Positions 53,065 to 60,422 of a stretch of DNA of 64,000 nucleotides are shown here, one piece after another (the first letter of the stretch is position 1; the number at the start of each line of letters is the position of its first letter). The notes beneath the pieces are model-generated. The model did no database searches and was not told the origin of the DNA. It saw nothing but the letters and a program-made list of their open reading frames with translations. The stretch comes from Marinococcus halophilus (GTDB lineage: Bacteria; Bacillota; Bacilli; Bacillales; Marinococcaceae). The position numbers were made by a program, and so were the translations under genes. The stretch lies in the NCBI RefSeq assembly GCF_002265875.1, contig NZ_NPFA01000010.1, positions 18,065 through 82,064 on the forward strand, written 5' to 3'.

Positions 53065-53508
53065 TCAAGAAAATAGTAAGCCAAGCGGCAGATTCACATT
53101 TAATAACTCCGAAAAAACGATATACACAAATAAAAGAACAATTAACGGCATTGAGGCTATGACCCACCACGCCCGAACCCGACTTAACCACAGCAGTACC
53201 GCAATCAATAACAACGTGCTGAGGTAAAATCCGAGCACTATCATGCTAAGTAAATAAATCCCGAAAACTATCATTAAAACAAAGGAAAAACGATCAAAGG
53301 TCACTTTTGAGTCTGCTTCTTTATTTCTGCTCCGCGCCTGCATGAATAAAACCACTGCAAAAATGATAAATAAACCGATATATATCCTCGGTAAAAATCC
53401 CGGACTTGTACGAACGATATCAGGCGATGGAAAACTAAATGTAACAGCAAGTAGCGCCAATGCCAAAGCAATTGCAACAATACTTATGAGCCGGTCTGCT
53501 CTAGCCAT
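53065..53508 (-). CDS. tctB: Tripartite tricarboxylate transporter small permease (TctB)
   Basis: The 147-residue protein has four hydrophobic segments and the usual TctB layout. AGGGAGG precedes the ATG. It sits between tctC and tctA with short gaps (11 and 17 bp). Confidence 0.88.
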   Translation of the reverse strand: MARADRLISIVAIALALALLAVTFSFPSPDIVRTSPGFLPRIYIGLFIIFAVVLFMQARSRNKEADSKVTFDRFSFVLMIVFGIYLLSMIVLGFYLSTLLLIAVLLWLSRVRAWWVIASMPLIVLLFVYIVFSELLNVNLPLGLLFS

Positions 53509-53519
53509 AAAGAACCTCC

Positions 53520-54497
53520 CTATTGTTCTTGTTTCATATCCAGTTCTGTCAGCATTTCATCAAAAAATTCCGACTGCTCATTTAAAAATGCCTGAAACTC
53601 TTCAGAATCCTTGATTTCAAGTCCATAGCCCCCGTCGTTCATGAATTCTTCGAATTCTTTTGAGTCCGCAGTCTCTAATATCGATTTTTCCAGCTTATCC
53701 ACTGTCTGTTCAGGAGTATCAACGGGTACACAAAGGCCCCGCCATGTTCCTACTGTGCCAAGGTCATATCCTTCTTCTTCAAACGTAGGCACATCGGGCA
53801 TCGCTTCCACACGTTCCTCTGACATCACAGCCAATGTTTTAAACTCTCCAGATTCTACCTGCGGCAACACTTCAGCAGCACTAACCGTCACTGCGTCCAC
53901 ATGCCCACCGGCAAGTGCCGTTACAGCCGGCCCCGCGCCTTCATAAGGAACATTCGTGTAGCTGGTATTTGTTTCAGAGCCCATCGCTTCAGACGCAATA
54001 TGCCATATCGAGCCAGTACCGGAATTTCCAATTTTTATTTCATCAGGATGTTCTTTTGCATAGGCTATAAATTCTTCCAGCGTATCATAAGGGGCATCAG
54101 CAGGAACCGTAATAGCTGCAGGGTCCAAATTAACCATTGCTACTGGTTTATAATCATCCGGGCTGATATCAGCCAGCCCCAAATCGTTCAGCATAGCAAG
54201 TTCTGCTACTACCATTGTTACTGTTTTACCGTTAGGATCGGCATTCGCCCCTTCAATCATGCCTATGGCATTGCTTCCGCCGGGAATGTTTTCCACACCG
54301 ATTCCACGGTCCATTTCTTCTTCCATCATGGAGCCTAAAGACCTCGTGACGATATCTGTGCCTCCACCTGCAGCTGTAGGTACAATAAATGTTAACGGAC
54401 CGCCAGAAAAGTCGGAGCCTGAAGAATCAGCATTTTGATTACTACAGCTTGAAAGGAGCAGTAATAAACTAAAAAACAGCAGGGAAATTCCTTTCAT
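53520..54497 (-). CDS. tctC: Tripartite tricarboxylate transporter binding lipoprotein (TctC)
   Basis: The 325-residue Bug/TctC receptor has a signal peptide and lipobox LLSSCSN, then LTFIVPTAAGGGTDIVTRSL, the canonical ligand loop. KIGNSGTGSIWHIA and VPYEGAGPAVTALAGGHVDA are the other family signatures. AAGGAGG sets the start at 54497. The mature protein is strongly acidic. The substrate is unknown; sugar acid is likely from context. Confidence 0.92.
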   Translation of the reverse strand: MKGISLLFFSLLLLLSSCSNQNADSSGSDFSGGPLTFIVPTAAGGGTDIVTRSLGSMMEEEMDRGIGVENIPGGSNAIGMIEGANADPNGKTVTMVVAELAMLNDLGLADISPDDYKPVAMVNLDPAAITVPADAPYDTLEEFIAYAKEHPDEIKIGNSGTGSIWHIASEAMGSETNTSYTNVPYEGAGPAVTALAGGHVDAVTVSAAEVLPQVESGEFKTLAVMSEERVEAMPDVPTFEEEGYDLGTVGTWRGLCVPVDTPEQTVDKLEKSILETADSKEFEEFMNDGGYGLEIKDSEEFQAFLNEQSEFFDEMLTELDMKQEQ

Positions 54498-54512
54498 TTT
54501 TATCCTCCTTTT

Positions 54513-54542
54513 TGATAGCGCTATCATTTATGCGAATGATAG
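54513..54542. promoter_or_regulatory. Stacked palindromes before tctC, including a perfect cre
   Basis: TGATAGCGCTATCA (54513-54526) is a perfect 14-base palindrome and meets the cre consensus TGWNANCGNTNNCA. Its right half (CTATCAT, 54521-54527) also pairs with ATGATAG at 54536-54542. It lies just upstream of the tctC ribosome site, so it would act as a roadblock or as operator of an internal promoter. Confidence 0.6.
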
Positions 54543-54545
54543 GGA

Positions 54546-54583
54546 CCATGGAGAAAAGATGAACGCTTCATTTTCCTCCATGG
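54546..54583 (-). terminator. Intercistronic hairpin between dgoD and tctC
   Basis: CCATGGAG.AAAA...TTTTCCTCCATGG forms a long stem with inner TGAA/TTCA pairing. No T-run follows on the minus strand, so it is more likely an attenuating or mRNA-stabilising structure than a full terminator. Confidence 0.5.
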
Positions 54584-54630
54584 CCGTGACTCACTGATTA
54601 TTCCTGTTTAAACTAAGAAGAAATGTTAGC

Positions 54631-55779
54631 TTACCATTCGGCAATCGTTCCGTCTTTATGCCGCCACACTGGATTTTTCCAATTGTGGCTTTCCTTCGCT
54701 CGCTCGCGCACGTAATCTTCGTTGATCGTAATGCCAAGGCCCGGCCCCTGCGGCATTTTCACCGCGCCGTCTTCATAGGCAAACACGCTTTTATCTTCAA
54801 TGTAGTCAAGCAGGTCGTTGCTCTGGTTGTAGTGAATGCCGAGGCTCTGCTCCTGAATGAAGGCATTGTGGCTTGTTGCGTCCACCTGCAGGCAGGCTGC
54901 CAGCGCAATCGGGCCGAGCGGGCAGTGCGGCGCCAGGGCCACGTCATATGCTTCTGCCAGCGTCGCGATTTTTTTTCCTTCGGTGATGCCGCCGGCGTGT
55001 GAGAGGTCCGGCTGAATAATATCGACCCAGCCGTTCGCGAGAATATGCTTAAACTCCCAGCGCGAATACATACGCTCTCCGGTCGCAATCGGGATGTGCG
55101 TATGCTGGCGCAGCTCCTGCAACGCCTCCATGTTTTCGGTCAGCACCGGCTCTTCGATAAACATCGGATGGTACGGCTCAAGCTCTTTGGCAATCACCTT
55201 CGCCATCGGCCGGTGCACCCGCCCGTGAAAATCGATGCCGATGCCAACGCCTGTGCCCACGGCTTCCCGTACAGCCGCTACGCGCGCCACCGCTTCTTCG
55301 ACTTTATCGAACGAATCAATGTACTGCATTTCCTCCGTGCCGTTCATTTTAATTGCCCGGAAGCCGGAATCTACGGTTTCCTTCGCCGCTGCGCCGACGT
55401 CGCTCGGACGGTCACCGCCGATCCAGGAATAAATGTTGATGTTGTCGCGGCAGGCGCCGCCCATCAGGTCATAAATCGGCGCATTGTAGTACTTGCCCTT
55501 AATATCCCAGAGCGCCTGGTCGATGCCGGCGAGCGCACTCATGTGAATTGGCCCGCCGCGGTAAAAACCGGAGCGGTACAGCTTGTTCCAGTGGTCTTCG
55601 ATCCGCATCGGATCTTCCCCGATCATGTATTCCATCAGCTCATCGACAGCCGCCTTGACCGAAGCAGCGCGCCCTTCCACGATCGGCTCGCCCCAGCCTT
55701 CCAGGCCTTCATCCGTCGTAATTTTTAGAAACAGCCACCGCGGTGGCACCTGAAATAGTTCGTAGGATCGGATTTTCAT
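54631..55779 (-). CDS. dgoD: D-galactonate dehydratase
   Basis: The 382-residue enolase-superfamily protein has the same length as E. coli DgoD. Metal ligands are expected in [29 protein letters not shown] and [14 protein letters not shown]; the catalytic His is in [14 protein letters not shown]. It converts D-galactonate to 2-keto-3-deoxygalactonate. Its ATG overlaps the dgoK stop (ATGA). GC-rich compared with the tct genes that follow. Confidence 0.93.
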   Translation of the reverse strand: MKIRSYELFQVPPRWLFLKITTDEGLEGWGEPIVEGRAASVKAAVDELMEYMIGEDPMRIEDHWNKLYRSGFYRGGPIHMSALAGIDQALWDIKGKYYNAPIYDLMGGACRDNINIYSWIGGDRPSDVGAAAKETVDSGFRAIKMNGTEEMQYIDSFDKVEEAVARVAAVREAVGTGVGIGIDFHGRVHRPMAKVIAKELEPYHPMFIEEPVLTENMEALQELRQHTHIPIATGERMYSRWEFKHILANGWVDIIQPDLSHAGGITEGKKIATLAEAYDVALAPHCPLGPIALAACLQVDATSHNAFIQEQSLGIHYNQSNDLLDYIEDKSVFAYEDGAVKMPQGPGLGITINEDYVRERAKESHNWKNPVWRHKDGTIAEW

Positions 55780-56723
55780 CGGGATTCCCCTTTCGTTTGT
55801 TCCAGATTGGCCAGCTGCAGGGCTCCCTGCAGCGACGCTTTTTCAAGATCGTGTTTCGTAAAGACGTGGACCGGGCGCCCCTGCTTCTGCTCGAGCACAT
55901 GCCGGTACGCCTCCTGCATTGCACCATGCCCGCCGAGATACAGCCAGCCGGCGCCGTCCGCGGCGTGTTCAAATGCTTTCATATCCTCATATAATACCGC
56001 ACCGAGCAAAAGATTCGCCCGGGCGTTTTCCGTGTAATCAGCAAACAGATGGCGCAGACGCACGTAATACGCCGCCCGCGTGAATCCTTCGGTTTCCGCC
56101 AGATCCCATCCTTCCATCAGCACCTCCGGTTCGAGCGCTTCCACGAGCTTCGGCCCGATCGAATCGGATAAAATCGTGGATGTCCGAAGTGCGGAGAGCG
56201 TTTCGCCGGCCAGGGTGGACGTGCAGCTGAGCAACCGCGAGCCGTCTTCGACCCGGATGTATTTCGTATGCGAGCCCGGCAGGATAATCAGCCCGCTGCC
56301 TTCAGCCGGCGTATGGCGCAGCATGCCAAACGCCTCAACCTCTTCACCGCGCATCACGTCAACCGGCTCATCGCCGTTTTTCATGCCCGTGATCCAGTGC
56401 CAGCGCCGGGCGTTGTAGCGCTCGTGCACCGTTTGCGCAGCAAGCTCCTCCATCGTAAGCGGCGACGGCGCGTGGGGGACTTCACGCATGCCGATGTTCG
56501 CCGTTAGCATGCCGTAGCCGATCACGTCACGGAACGTAAACTGCGCAGCCAGCGTATCTAGCTCATTATCAATCAGCCGCTCGAGCAGTGAAAAGTCCTG
56601 CTCCATCGCCTGGTTGCGCACGCCCTGATCGAGCGAGATGCGCTTTTTGACCTCCAGCGTCTCGGCGTCCACGACCCGGAGACGCGTATTGGTGGTCCCC
56701 CCATCAATGACGATGACGTTCAT
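55776..56723 (-). CDS. dgoK: 2-dehydro-3-deoxygalactonokinase
   Basis: The 315-residue DgoK-family kinase begins [19 protein letters not shown], the phosphate-binding loop, and has the conserved [16 protein letters not shown]. It phosphorylates KDGal at the 6-position. It overlaps both neighbours by four bases (dgoA stop, dgoD start), so dgoA-dgoK-dgoD are tightly coupled. Confidence 0.93.
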   Translation of the reverse strand: MNVIVIDGGTTNTRLRVVDAETLEVKKRISLDQGVRNQAMEQDFSLLERLIDNELDTLAAQFTFRDVIGYGMLTANIGMREVPHAPSPLTMEELAAQTVHERYNARRWHWITGMKNGDEPVDVMRGEEVEAFGMLRHTPAEGSGLIILPGSHTKYIRVEDGSRLLSCTSTLAGETLSALRTSTILSDSIGPKLVEALEPEVLMEGWDLAETEGFTRAAYYVRLRHLFADYTENARANLLLGAVLYEDMKAFEHAADGAGWLYLGGHGAMQEAYRHVLEQKQGRPVHVFTKHDLEKASLQGALQLANLEQTKGESR

Positions 56724-57358
56724 TGGTACCCACCGCCTTCACGGAGGATGGCGCGGGCCTGTTCCATATTGCGAGTGAGCTGCTTCATGTCTCCGCGTTC
56801 CATTGCCTTCGGATCGACCACCTGACTGCCGACGCCGACCGCGTGCCAGCCACTCTGCAGGTATTCCTGCATGTTGTCGAGCGACACCCCGCCCACAGCC
56901 ATTGCGCGCACATGCGGAAGCGGACCCTGGACATCTTTTAAGTACGAGGCTCCGAGTGCGCGGATTGGGAAAATTTTCACCATTTCTGCTCCGGCCTCGG
57001 TTGCCTGCAGAATTTCGGTCGGCGTGAGCACACCCGGAATGACCGGCGCGCCATAACGATTTCCGGTTTCAATGGTCTTGGCATCAAGCGTCGGGGCAAG
57101 CAGAAACTCTGCGCCGGACAAAATGGCAGTACGCGCAGATTCAGCGTCCAGTACCGTTCCTGCGCCAATATGCAGATCACTGTGCGTCGCCTTCGCCCAC
57201 TCAATCGCCGCGAGCGCTCCCGGCGTGTTCATCGTCACTTCGAGCACCCGTGCTCCGCCTGCGTATAAGGATTCAATCACCTGCTGCAACTGCGTTTTAT
57301 CACTGCTTCGGATAATCGGCACTATTTTTTCCTGTTCAATCGTCTGAATAATACTCAT
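56720..57358 (-). CDS. dgoA: 2-dehydro-3-deoxy-6-phosphogalactonate aldolase
   Basis: The 212-residue class I KDPG/KDPGal aldolase has the Schiff-base lysine in EMVKIFPIRALGASYL and the phosphate loop AMAVGGVSLDNM. It gives pyruvate and glyceraldehyde 3-phosphate. It is a paralogue of kdgA at 32337. Its position with dgoK and dgoD supports KDPGal as substrate. AAAGGAGG lies upstream of the ATG at 57358. Confidence 0.9.
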   Translation of the reverse strand: MSIIQTIEQEKIVPIIRSSDKTQLQQVIESLYAGGARVLEVTMNTPGALAAIEWAKATHSDLHIGAGTVLDAESARTAILSGAEFLLAPTLDAKTIETGNRYGAPVIPGVLTPTEILQATEAGAEMVKIFPIRALGASYLKDVQGPLPHVRAMAVGGVSLDNMQEYLQSGWHAVGVGSQVVDPKAMERGDMKQLTRNMEQARAILREGGGYQ

Positions 57359-57375
57359 CAGCCTGCGGCCTCCTT

Positions 57376-57402
57376 TTGTTCCTTATTAAGGAACAATGTT
57401 CC
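57376..57402. promoter_or_regulatory. IclR-type operator array before dgoA
   Basis: Three GTTCC/GGAAC half-sites alternate in orientation: GTTCC (57378-57382), GGAAC (57390-57394) and GTTCC (57398-57402). They create two overlapping palindromes, one centred on TTATTAA and the perfect GGAACAATGTTCC. They lie immediately before the dgoA ribosome site and about 85 bases from the end of the IclR gene. Confidence 0.65.
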
Positions 57403-57422
57403 GTATTATGAATAAAAAGAAA

Positions 57423-57437
57423 ATCCCCATATGGGAT
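57423..57437. promoter_or_regulatory. Second palindrome in the dgo promoter region
   Basis: ATCCCCATATGGGAT is an inverted repeat (ATCCC / GGGAT around CATATG) about 65 bases upstream of dgoA. It could be another regulator site. Further upstream TGAAAGCGTTCTTT (57473-57486) is a weak cre-like sequence. Confidence 0.4.
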
Positions 57438-57485
57438 ATATCGCTTATAGTGTAGCAGACCGCGCGGCAGATTGAAAGCGTTCTT

Positions 57486-58244
57486 TTAATGGCCAAGCTC
57501 GCGTGATATGGCTGTCGCCGCCCGCTGCACCTGCTGTACGGTTTTTTCCCAGTCGATTGTCTCTGCGTTCATATGAGGCATGGTGACACTAATTGCCGCG
57601 ACCGCCCGCCGGTGAAAATCAAAAATTGGTGCCGCCACACACTGAATGCCTAATTCGTGCTCCTCCCGGTCGTAGGACACGCCTTCCTGCGCGATTCTTT
57701 CCAGCTCGTTCATCATCGCTTCTTTAGACGTAATCGTATGCGGAGTATGCCGGACCATCTCCTGCTCATCTACCAGCTTTTCCTGCACGTGCAGGGGCTG
57801 AAAAGCCAGCAGTGCTTTACCTACCCCGGTGCAGTAGAGCGGTGCTTTGCGCCCGACACGCGAAAACAGCCGCAGCCGCGCATACGTTTCCACTTTATCG
57901 ATGTAGACGACCTGCGATCCTTCGAGCTGCACGAGGTGCACTGTGCTTGCGGTGGCTTTCGCGAGATCATGAATGATTTCTCCCGCCGCTTTCCGCACAT
58001 CGATGGATTCCGCCACCCGCTCCCCCATTTCCATGAATGTGAACCCGAGCGTATACACATCGCGTTCGTTTCCCTGCTTCACATAGCCCCTCTGCAGAAG
58101 TGAAGCCAACAGCCGGTGTACTGTGCTTTTGGCAACGTCCAGGCGGTTCGAAAGCTCCGTCACGCCAAGCCCTTCCGGCGCTTCGGCGAGCAGATCGATA
58201 ATCCAGAGGGCTCGGTCGACGGACTGAACTCCGTTCGTATTCAT
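57486..58244 (-). CDS. IclR-family regulator of the galactonate operon
   Basis: The 252-residue protein has an N-terminal winged helix (about 5-65, GLGVTELSNRLDVAKSTVHR) and an IclR effector domain (about 80-250, including the loop GIQCVAAPIFDFHRRAVAAI). It lies directly upstream of dgoA on the same strand with the operator array between. The effector is probably galactonate or KDGal. AAAGGAGG before the ATG. Confidence 0.9.
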   Translation of the reverse strand: MNTNGVQSVDRALWIIDLLAEAPEGLGVTELSNRLDVAKSTVHRLLASLLQRGYVKQGNERDVYTLGFTFMEMGERVAESIDVRKAAGEIIHDLAKATASTVHLVQLEGSQVVYIDKVETYARLRLFSRVGRKAPLYCTGVGKALLAFQPLHVQEKLVDEQEMVRHTPHTITSKEAMMNELERIAQEGVSYDREEHELGIQCVAAPIFDFHRRAVAAISVTMPHMNAETIDWEKTVQQVQRAATAISRELGH

Positions 58245-58346
58245 GCAGCCTACCTCCTTTCGGTACTGCTGTCATCGTAGCATATTTTTTCTGTATGTTA
58301 GTATAAAACTACACGCCAAATGGAAAAGTACGGAAGGGAGATTTGT

Positions 58347-58562
58347 ATGTATTCCCGTGTGTTTGTGGATGAGCATTGGAATCTGGTTGCGAGTATTATC
58401 GGCAATTTTGCCATGATGTTTGCGATGCTGGTTGGTATCGACAGCCTCTCTGCCGGCGAACCTTCAAGTATGGCAAGCAAGGTAAGCGTAGCGGCGGCTA
58501 TTGCCCTGCTTCTTTGTGTTGGTTCCGTGCGGAAGTTCCGGAAATATCGGGAGGAGGAATAA
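58347..58562 (+). CDS. Small membrane protein, unknown
   Basis: The 71-residue protein has two hydrophobic segments (about 13-32 and 46-60) and a basic tail RKFRKYREEE. The ATG at 58347 follows AAGGGAG by six bases; an in-frame ATG nine codons earlier lacks such a site. It stands alone on the plus strand. It is not recognised. Confidence 0.65.
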   Translation: MYSRVFVDEHWNLVASIIGNFAMMFAMLVGIDSLSAGEPSSMASKVSVAAAIALLLCVGSVRKFRKYREEE

Positions 58563-58592
58563 AAAAAGCGCTTATCCCGAGGGGTAGGCGCA
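58558..58592 (-). terminator. Terminator after the 58664 gene
   Basis: GCGCCTACCC pairs with GGGATAAGCGC, and on the minus strand TTTTTTATT follows. The plus-strand gene ends at its base. Confidence 0.65.
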
Positions 58593-58663
58593 GGCGACTT
58601 GCCTCTTATTTTAATTAAAAATACTCTGAACAATTTAAAAGAATAAGGACTTTTGGCTAGCTT

Positions 58664-58942
58664 CTATGCTTCTTTATCTAGCTCTTCTAATTTAAGAAGT
58701 ACCTTTTCTCCACTATACCGCTTATATACCGCGTAAACTATATTCCCTATTCCAAACGACCACCAGACAGTTAATAGACCAACAATCAAATGGCCGCCCA
58801 GTGAACCCCAGCCGCCATGCTGGCGCATTCTGATTGACGACTCTCCACGAGAAATTACTTCATATCCCATTGTTACAAAATCATCCGTTACGCTTTCCAT
58901 TTCACGCTTCGACTCTACTCTTCTAATTCTGTCTAAAGCCAT
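58664..58942 (-). CDS. Small membrane-associated protein, unknown
   Basis: The 92-residue protein has an N-terminal soluble part (RRVESKREMESVTDDFVTMG), one hydrophobic hairpin (about 48-72, LGGHLIVGLLTVWWSFGIGN) and a C-terminal charged tail. AAGGAGGAG precedes the ATG. The layout suggests a peripheral membrane protein; the family is not recognised. Confidence 0.65.
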   Translation of the reverse strand: MALDRIRRVESKREMESVTDDFVTMGYEVISRGESSIRMRQHGGWGSLGGHLIVGLLTVWWSFGIGNIVYAVYKRYSGEKVLLKLEELDKEA

Positions 58943-59059
58943 AATTTCTCCTCCTTAAAAATTTATAAATATAAAATATACAAATATATTAGGACTATAT
59001 TCTTATTTAATAGTAAACTTAATTACAGGAAATTACAATACTAAAGTAGGAGTTTTACC

Positions 59060-59176
59060 ATGAAAATTTATAAAAAAAGATTGCTTCATTAAGTCACATT
59101 GGTACTTCTAATATTAGTACTTTCAACCATATATGTGCAGATCAATTACTTTAACTTTTACACATTCACTAAGTAA
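59060..59176 (+). pseudogene. Small membrane peptide gene interrupted by a stop codon
   Basis: With GTAGGAG upstream, an ATG at 59060 opens MKIYKKRLLH, then a TAA at 59090-59092. The same frame continues VTLVLLILVLSTIYVQINYF to a second TAA at 59174. Without the first stop it would encode a 38-residue basic plus single-helix peptide. The coding pattern across the stop suggests a recent nonsense mutation, though chance cannot be excluded at this size. Confidence 0.4.
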
Positions 59177-59187
59177 ATCAGTTTATA

Positions 59188-59220
59188 TAAAGAAAACGCC
59201 TACCTTTACAGATAGACGCA
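59188..59220 (-). terminator. Terminator after flaG
   Basis: GCGTCTA and TAGGCGT arms are followed on the minus strand by TTTCTTTAT, just downstream of flaG. Confidence 0.65.
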
Positions 59221-59226
59221 TTCCAT

Positions 59227-59580
59227 TTATCCTTTTTCATTTACCAACAGCCCGGCCTGGCGAAAGATCGAAGCGTTAAAATCCAAAAGCGACTCGGGCG
59301 GAATTTCCCGCACGACCTCCTCTGTGTCTCGGTCAATCACCTGCACATACACCCGGTCGGTGTCTTCGTGCACGTTGAACTTCAGCCGTGTTAAATGCGG
59401 GTCAAGCATCGCACTCAACGTTTCGACTGATTTTTCCATTTCCTTCTTTGTTACGTGAAGCGCAGAATTGGTTTCAGCTGCCACCAATTCGTTCGACGTT
59501 ACTTTCGAAACATCTATAACGCCCGCTTCCCGCTTGGATGAAGCTCCCTTGCCTCCGGCTGATCGAATAGAAACATCCAT
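59227..59580 (-). CDS. flaG: Flagellar protein FlaG (YvyC-like)
   Basis: The 117-residue FlaG-family protein has a disordered N-terminus and the conserved C-terminal domain (about 65-113, LKFNVHEDTDRVYVQVIDRD, REIPPESLLDF). FlaG influences filament length. In B. subtilis the homologue yvyC lies between hag and fliD; here the downstream fliD is about 40 kb away. It has a strong AGGAGGAGG site. Confidence 0.9.
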   Translation of the reverse strand: MDVSIRSAGGKGASSKREAGVIDVSKVTSNELVAAETNSALHVTKKEMEKSVETLSAMLDPHLTRLKFNVHEDTDRVYVQVIDRDTEEVVREIPPESLLDFNASIFRQAGLLVNEKG

Positions 59581-59609
59581 CTCCCGCCTACCTCCTCCTG
59601 GGATGATCC

Positions 59610-59810
59610 CTATCCCTTTACGTCGATCGACTGGCCTTTACCGGAAACCACGCTCTGCATCGTTCCGGCATGGTTGCCGCCAGCCATGTCATCGAGCAGC
59701 TCGGCGCTCTGCTTCGACGCCGTGTCCATCGACTGGCGCATGAGCGATATGTTCGCCTGCTGCTGCGCCTGCAGTTGACTGCTTATGATCGAAACACTGC
59801 CGACATCGAT
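59610..59810 (-). CDS. YjfB-like motility protein, apparently starting at ATC
   Basis: The protein is about 66 residues, with DVGSVSIISSQLQAQQQANI at the N-terminus and QSVVSGKGQSIDVKG at the C-terminus, the size and pattern of YjfB 'putative motility' proteins. No ATG, GTG or TTG lies in frame at the right distance from the excellent AAAGGAGGTGAT site. The codon at the position of the family's Met is ATC (59810-59808). A GTG at 59855 lies inside a terminator and is rejected. It is cotranscribed with flaG. Confidence 0.65.
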   Translation of the reverse strand: MDVGSVSIISSQLQAQQQANISLMRQSMDTASKQSAELLDDMAGGNHAGTMQSVVSGKGQSIDVKG

Positions 59811-59836
59811 ACCATCACCTCCTTTCCAAAAAAGTA

Positions 59837-59862
59837 TAAAAAGGTCCCGGGGCACCGGAACC
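59837..59862 (-). terminator. Terminator upstream of the YjfB-like gene
   Basis: GGTTCCGG pairs with CCGGGACC around TGCC, and on the minus strand TTTTTATA follows. It ends transcripts from the 59940 gene and shows the next gene cannot start at 59855. Confidence 0.85.
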
Positions 59863-59939
59863 TCTGGATGTATAGTCTTGTGGTGTAAGATTGCCTCAGT
59901 TGTTTATAGTATTAGCAGAAATTCGCAGGAGTGTAGTGT

Positions 59940-60290
59940 TTAGGATAATACGTAAGGCTGGAAAAGCTGTTCCAGCTCACGCTGCAGTTTTTTTACGTTG
60001 GGAATTAAGGTGAATTGGAAAATTTCCTGCAGTCTGGTGTAGGAGTGGTTTTCTAAATGAGTAACGACTAAGTTTAAATTCTCGTGGACATGATTGAAAC
60101 ACTTTTCCGCGCCCCCAGTGTTTTCGATATTTTTCAATACTGCCCGGGTTGCACGCTTCACTGCAGTGAAGCCAATGATCATGTCTTCCATAAGCTGAAC
60201 CGCTTCTGAGTAGTTTCTTTCATTAAGCTGTTTTTGGACATGGGCTAGACCCTCCACCATCGTATCGATAACATTTAGGTTCTGTTTCAT
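59940..60290 (-). CDS. Unknown helical protein between flagellin and flaG
   Basis: The 116-residue all-helical cytosolic protein begins KQNLNVIDTMVEGLAHVQKQ and ends LQRELEQLFQPYVLS. The ATG at 60290 is chosen because earlier in-frame starts fall inside the flagellin terminator, but the ribosome site is weak. Its size and helical make-up resemble FliS/FliT-like chaperones; this is a guess from shape and location. Confidence 0.6.
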   Translation of the reverse strand: MKQNLNVIDTMVEGLAHVQKQLNERNYSEAVQLMEDMIIGFTAVKRATRAVLKNIENTGGAEKCFNHVHENLNLVVTHLENHSYTRLQEIFQFTLIPNVKKLQRELEQLFQPYVLS

Positions 60291-60371
60291 GATTTTCAAA
60301 TATTTTCCTATAAAAGCCCTGTTTTCTATATAAATAGTTTTGTTATTAAACCTGAAAATTATACAATTATG

Positions 60372-60405
60372 TAAAGAAAGAGGTCCTAGTCTTAACACTA
60401 GAACC
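60372..60405 (-). terminator. Terminator after flagellin
   Basis: GGTTCTAGT pairs with ACTAGGACC around GTTAAG (one G-T pair and one mismatch at most), then TCTTTCTTT on the minus strand. Confidence 0.8.
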
Positions 60406-60422
60406 CCTACGATGAAATAGTT

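Noticed and set aside
55045..55728. Plus-strand open frame opposite dgoD
   Set aside because: Antisense shadow of a full-length dehydratase with all motifs; no ribosome site.
59811..59855. N-terminal extension of the YjfB-like protein from a GTG
   Set aside because: The extension is encoded by a strong terminator stem and its T-run, which precedes the real ribosome site.
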